Part shown: piece after piece, positions 55,901 through 61,900 of the stretch
Layout: every line of letters starts with the position of its first letter
How positions within the stretch are numbered: position 1 is the first letter of the stretch
Source of the DNA: Heterohyrax brucei
Lineage: Eukaryota > Chordata > Mammalia > Hyracoidea > Procaviidae
Assembly: GCA_028571685.1 (NCBI GenBank)
Contig: CM053140.1
Coordinates: forward strand, 26,455,501 to 26,519,500
DNA: 64,000 nucleotides
Direction: 5' to 3'
Translations under genes and position numbers: made by a program
Notes under the pieces: model-generated
What the model was told of the DNA's origin: nothing
Seen by the model: the letters and a program-made list of their open reading frames with translations, nothing else
Database searches by the model: none

Positions 55901-58900
55901 ACTATGCAGTCGTGGAGGAATGTGCAGTCATGGAGGAGTCACGATGAGGGTCACCGTGCAGACGTAGGGGCTCTTGATCTTCACAGTAGGGTGACACCTT
56001 GCAGTATGCAGTGGTCCTGGAAGGACTGTCTTTCTGAGACCATGCCACCAGTGGGTCCCCAACTGCTTGGGGGCTCTGCCTGCTGTGTACCTGGCCCTTG
56101 TTCTGCCAGGAGAGCCCAGGTTGCTATGCTTGGTACTGGATAGAAGGGTACCCAAGGCAGCAAGCATTATAACACTCAGACACTGTCTGCAGAAGAAGAT
56201 GAAGCTCCGTGGGACCAAGGACCTCTCCATTGCTGCCGTGGGCAAATACGGGACCCTGCAGGAGTTCTCCTTCTTCGACAAGGTGAAGGGCACAACCCTG
56301 ATGTCCATCTCAAGGGTGGTTTAATCGGCCAGCTGAGCTTGGGCTCCCCGGGGCTGCGCCCACCCAGGCCTGGTTGCGCCCACCCAGGCCTGGCTCAGAC
56401 TGGCCCCCCAGCTGCTACGGGAGGTAAAGCATGCAGTGCAGAGAGTGAGAGCGGGGCGCACTCTCAATGGAGAAAGCAGGGCAGGTGGGAAGGGCATTGG
56501 GAACCAGGGCAGGGTTGGGGACACATCTGCTTCTCAAGCAGGGGTGGTATCCAGGGTCAGCAGACAAGGCAACACATGAGTAAGTTTCCCACAGACCACA
56601 GCTCGTCATGGAGAGCTGGGGCAATCTTGCGGGGGACAGGGGAGATGGCAGGTGCACACACCTTTCAGACCCTGCCACACCCCGCACACAGCATCAGCCT
56701 ACAGATTATGGCTGGTCATATTGATGGTAGGTGGTGAGGACCCTGGGTTACCTCCAGGTTATGTGGGGTCCAGTCAGGGCAGAACCCTTGATGACAGGGG
56801 GCTGGCAATGCAGCATGTGCACCAGGTGACATCTGATCTACATGGGGACTGGACAGGGTGGGACCCTCTGCTAATGGGCAGTAGGGCCATGTTTGCCACC
56901 AAGTGATGCCCAAGCCCTAAGCCCTGTTGGGGCCGGGCAGGTGGGACTGGGATGCACTCTCCCTGCAGGTGCGCCGGGTGCTGAAGAGCCAGGAGGTCTA
57001 CGAGAACTTCCTCCGCTGCATCGCGCTCTTCAACCAGGAGCTCGTGTCTGGCTCCGAGCTGCTGCAGCTGGTCAGCCCATTCCTGGGGTGAGCCTGCCCC
57101 CTTTCTGTCGGGGCTGGGGTGTTGTTTTGAAGATTGCCTGCTGTTGACTTTGCACCTTGATTGAAACTTGTATTAAGATAGTTGTAGATTCACATGCAGT
57201 CAGTTATAAGACAGTACAATAGAATTAGAGATTAAGTTGTGTCCCACGTGACATATATGGGAATCCTAACCATGTATCTGAAGATGTAATATGTTTGAGG
57301 TTCTAGTAATGTGGAGTGGTAGACCTTAAACCCACTCACTTCTGAGCAATAGAAGGAGCAGCATAGACACAGAGAAAGGCTGGCAAACGGGGCAGAGATG
57401 CCATGAGGATTTTCCCACATAGCAGACAGAGTAGAACCATGCTGCATAAGATTTTTAAGACTGATCATTCAGAAGCAGAATAGCCAGGTCTGTCTTCCAA
57501 GGCACCTCTGGGTGGACTCAAGCTTCCAGCCTGTCAGTTAGCAGATTAGCAGCCAAGCACTAAAGTGTTTGCACCTCCGAGGGATTCCTAAAGAGGAGAG
57601 AAGGAACATTCCTGAAAGATGCTGAGCAGATGGGAAGTGAGAGGACTGGGGGAGGGTCCAGCCGTGAGGACGTCCTCCTTTTTCTTCTGAGACGCTGCCT
57701 CTGCTTGGCAGCGGTCTTCTCCATGGGTCTCAAGCATTTGCAAGCGTCAGCCTGCTCTGACCATCCTGTGGACAACTGAGTGTGGTGGCCAGAGCACTGC
57801 CACCAGCTGACATCATGCTGGCTCGAAAGCCTTGTAGTTTTCATCCCTTTTGAGCACAGAGCAGGTGCAGAATGCTCCAGGGTGGGACACAGGGTGACCA
57901 TATTGCAGAGGGATGGAGTGGTTGAAAGAAGCACCTTGCTGGGTCACAGCAGGATGACTGCAAAGGAATTGTCCCTTTTAAAGGAATCATACCCTCTTTG
58001 AAAGGCTTGGTATTGTGTAGCTGTGAGTCCAGGTTATTCCAGGGTCAAACAAATTGTTGGCGTTTGTGGTACGTGTGCGTTTGATTGGTGAGAATCTGGC
58101 TTCAGGGGGTTTTCAGGATGAAGGCACCCTTTTGAGGCTGGAGAGACTGTAGAGCAGAGGACAGCAAGGGACCAGATGATAAATACCTTAGATTTGGGGA
58201 CCATGTGGTCTCTGTTGTGACCAGTTAGCTCTGTCTCATCTCATGACAGTAGTCATGGGTGATATGCACCCAAATGAGTGTGGCTTTGTGCCAATGAAGG
58301 TTTATTTACAGAATGGCTAGATTTGGCCCGTGGCCGCAGCTTGCCAACTCTGGCCTCATGCCTGGCCCCTTCAGGTCCGGGATGGTCACTGGCTGACCAC
58401 GGGCCCCTCTGGAGCCCTGGCTTCTGCCGAGTTAGCTCACTCTTGGGGCCCCTTTCACTGCAAGTGACAGGCGTGGAAGCACAGGCAGGGACCCGACAAG
58501 GAACATTGGGGCAGGGCAACTTACCTACCGACACGGCACCACCTGTGCTGTGCTTGCTGAATTCTAAGCACTAGTGCCCCAGAAGCCTTTCTGAAGTGTC
58601 GCTCTTGAAAGCTCTGAGGTGCTGACTTACTGCTGATCATTGTCTTTGAAGGAAGTTTCCAGAACTCTTTGCCCAGTTCAAGTCCTTCCTGGGAGTGAAG
58701 GAGCTGTCGTTTGCCCCACCCTTGAGTGACCGGTCCGGGGATGGGATCAGCCGAGAGATTGACTATGCCTCCTGCAAGCGCATCGGGTCCAGTTACCGGG
58801 CACTGCCCAAGACCTACCAGCAGCCCAAGTGCAGCGGGAGGACAGCCATCTGCAAGGAGGTAGTGCGGGGTAGGGGGAGCCATCTGCAAGGAGGGGGTGC

Positions 58901-61900
58901 CCCTGGGTCGGGGGAGTGGATGTCTGCAAGGAGGGGTGCTCCAGGTCATGGCCATATACACGTAGGTGAGTTCCTCTAGGTTGAGACTGCCATCTCTTGG
59001 GAGAGATTGCTCCCAGGGGAATGGGAGCACTTCTGCCAGGGTCCAGCAATGCCCCTCAGGATTCAGATTGCCTTGTATATTACGTCTTTCTCCACCCACA
59101 AAGATAAGAGACCCTGCATTCTCTTGCCCTGTGCCAGGCATCCAACCAGCTAGCTAGTGAGTGCCAGTGGCCCCAGGTGGGAAGACCCCCTGGGCAGAGG
59201 TGTTCTCCCTGCTGGTGGTTCTGGGAGCTCAGAGTGCACAGCGTTTCAGAGTAGGATTCCTTTCTATGAGATCTCAGCTCTGTCTGGCACTCAGTGCCCT
59301 CTGTGTGTGCCTGCGTATCTTCACCTGCTACAGCTCTTTCAGGGTTAGTAGAAGGGCGTAGTATTTAGGTGCTGCATCTGCTAACCAGATGGTCAGCAGT
59401 TTAAATCCAGCAGGTGCTCCTTGGACACTATGGGGCACTGCTACTCTGTCTTGCAGGGTCGCTGTGAGTTGGAATCGACTCATCAGCTATGGGTGTGGTG
59501 TTTTGTGCTTAGACAGCCATGGTGCTCCGGTTGGGTGCTCAGCTGCTAACCAGAAGATTGGTGGTTTGAGCCCACGCAGTGGCTCTACAGGAGAAAGGTC
59601 TGGTGATCTGCTCCCATGAGGATGACAGCTGAGAGTAGTATGGAGCAGTGCTCCCTTTCTTGTGCGGGGTTGCCGCCAGGCAGAACCAACTCAGCAGCAC
59701 CTGATAGCAGACACATGTGGAGCCAGTGGTAGTTCCCTGGTAGAATTCTCACCTTCCGTGCTGGAGCCCCAGTTCTATTCTGGCCATTGCACCTCAGGCA
59801 CAGCCACCCCGCGTGTATCTGTGGAGGTCTGTGTGTTGCTGTGATGCTGAACGGGTTTCAGCAGAACTTCCAGAATAAAACTAGGAAGAAAGGCCTGCTG
59901 GTCAACTTTGAAAAGTCAGCCAGAGAAGACCCTGTGGATCATAGTGGTCTGATCCTCAGCCAATAATAAAGGTGACTCAGGATCGGGCAGCGTTTCATTC
60001 TGTCACATAGCGGGTCACCAGGAGTTGGGCCAATACGCTGACAGCTGGTTTGACTGCATGTGCAGAGTTGTGGGGTGCCTGCTTTGCTGAGGAGGTGCTC
60101 TCGGGTGTGCAGACCACAGGCCCAGGCCGCATCCTGGTGATGACCTACCTGCTTCTGTAAGGGACGCTTTTGTTGACACACAGCCACGGCCACATCCAGC
60201 TGTGAGAGCAGAGGTGTGTTGTTGCGACAGTCTGTCAGGGCCCCAAAGCCTGAAATACTGATTATCTGACCCTTTACTGAGAAAGTCTGCTGACCCCTGA
60301 CATACTGAATGCACCCATTTGGCCACAGTAACGTTAAAACCAATTTTACTGTTGTGCAGTAAAGTGGTTTCCAGGAAAATTAGGGTGACCTTGGCTTGGC
60401 TTGGTGTCTCCTACACTGGAAAAGAGGGTGGATGGTGCTGGCAGCCAGGTCTGCAGGCTGCCATGTGTCTCCCCTGACGCAGGTGCTGAACGACACTTGG
60501 GTCTCCTTCCCCTCCTGGTCCGAGGACTCCACCTTCGTCAGCTCCAAGAAGACGCCCTACGAGGAGCAGCTGCACCGCTGCGAGGACGAGCGCTTCGAGG
60601 TGCGGATGCTGGCATGAGGCAACTGGGGCCTGCAGGGGCATGGGCGGCCTGGGTGCGTGTCCACAGGAGGGCGCCCTCATCCCGCCCCTTATTTGGCCCT
60701 GCTCCCTGTCCTCCCTACTGTGGCTTCCTGACTCCCTCCAGAGCCCCCAGGCCTCCATAGTCTCCTGATGAAGGGCATTTGTCATCTTCTGCTGGGACAG
60801 TTCCCAGGAGCAGCTCACTTGTTGGACCCAGCAGAACTGGCCTGGCCACGTGGTGTGCTGCTGCTTTTCCATCATCTGCTGGCATCTTTTTGTAATCAGA
60901 ATATTTACTGAGCTCATTCTGGGTTGTCACAGCCACACAGCTGTAAAAAGTAACCCAGAGAGAGACCAGCACCCTTCACCCAGTTTCCTCCGTGGGAATG
61001 TCTGACAAAATTCTAATGCAGGGTGACAGCCAGGCTCTTGGTGTCACTGTCAGAGCCTGTCAGGCCTGCATTGGTGGGGTTTAGGTTTCCCCATTTGTGT
61101 GTGTATGTGAGAGATAGTGCATGCATATGTGTGTGTGTATGTGTAGGTGGGGAGAGTCTGTTAATGAGTGTGTATGGGGTCCAGCAATTAAGTCCACAAA
61201 CTCAGTTGCTGTAAGTGCTGCATACTTAATTGCTGAATATCACTACTGTCACCTTCAAGTTCTCCTCTTGGGAAGCTGTGTACTGACACCAGCTCCTAGC
61301 CTCCCCTTTAAAGCAGTTTCAGAACTTTCTGGAGTGGCCATTGCTCACAGTGGCATGGTGGCAAGTTCACAGATTTAATTGTACAGTTGTCTGTGAGGGA
61401 CTTTTTGGCCAGTAAACAAGTAACTGTATTGGAACACTGTCCCCACTCACCTGATCTGGCCTCCAGTAACTTTTTTCTTTACCCGAAGATAAAGGAAATA
61501 CTGAAAGGAAGACATGTTGGTGACATTCAGGACATCAAGGGTAATACAGTGACAGCTCTGATGACCATTCCAGAAACAGAGTTGCAAAACTGCTTTTAAA
61601 GGTGGACTAGACACTGTGTTTAGTACATAGCTTTCCATAGGGAGTACTTCGAAGGTGACTGTCGTGATACTCAGAGATAGGTATGTAATACTTACTCTAG
61701 GATGAGTTTGTAAATTTAAGTGCCAGATCTCATATGTGTAAGTTACGTGAGTGCATGAGTGTACAAGAGGGTGAAGATGTATATGTACTCCCCCATATGT
61801 GAGTGTAGGGTAAATGTGCATGTACATATGTGTGAATGCATTCATTCATGAGTATGTGGCTCTGTGCAGGTGTATCCCCAGGGAGGTTCATGCCCACCAC

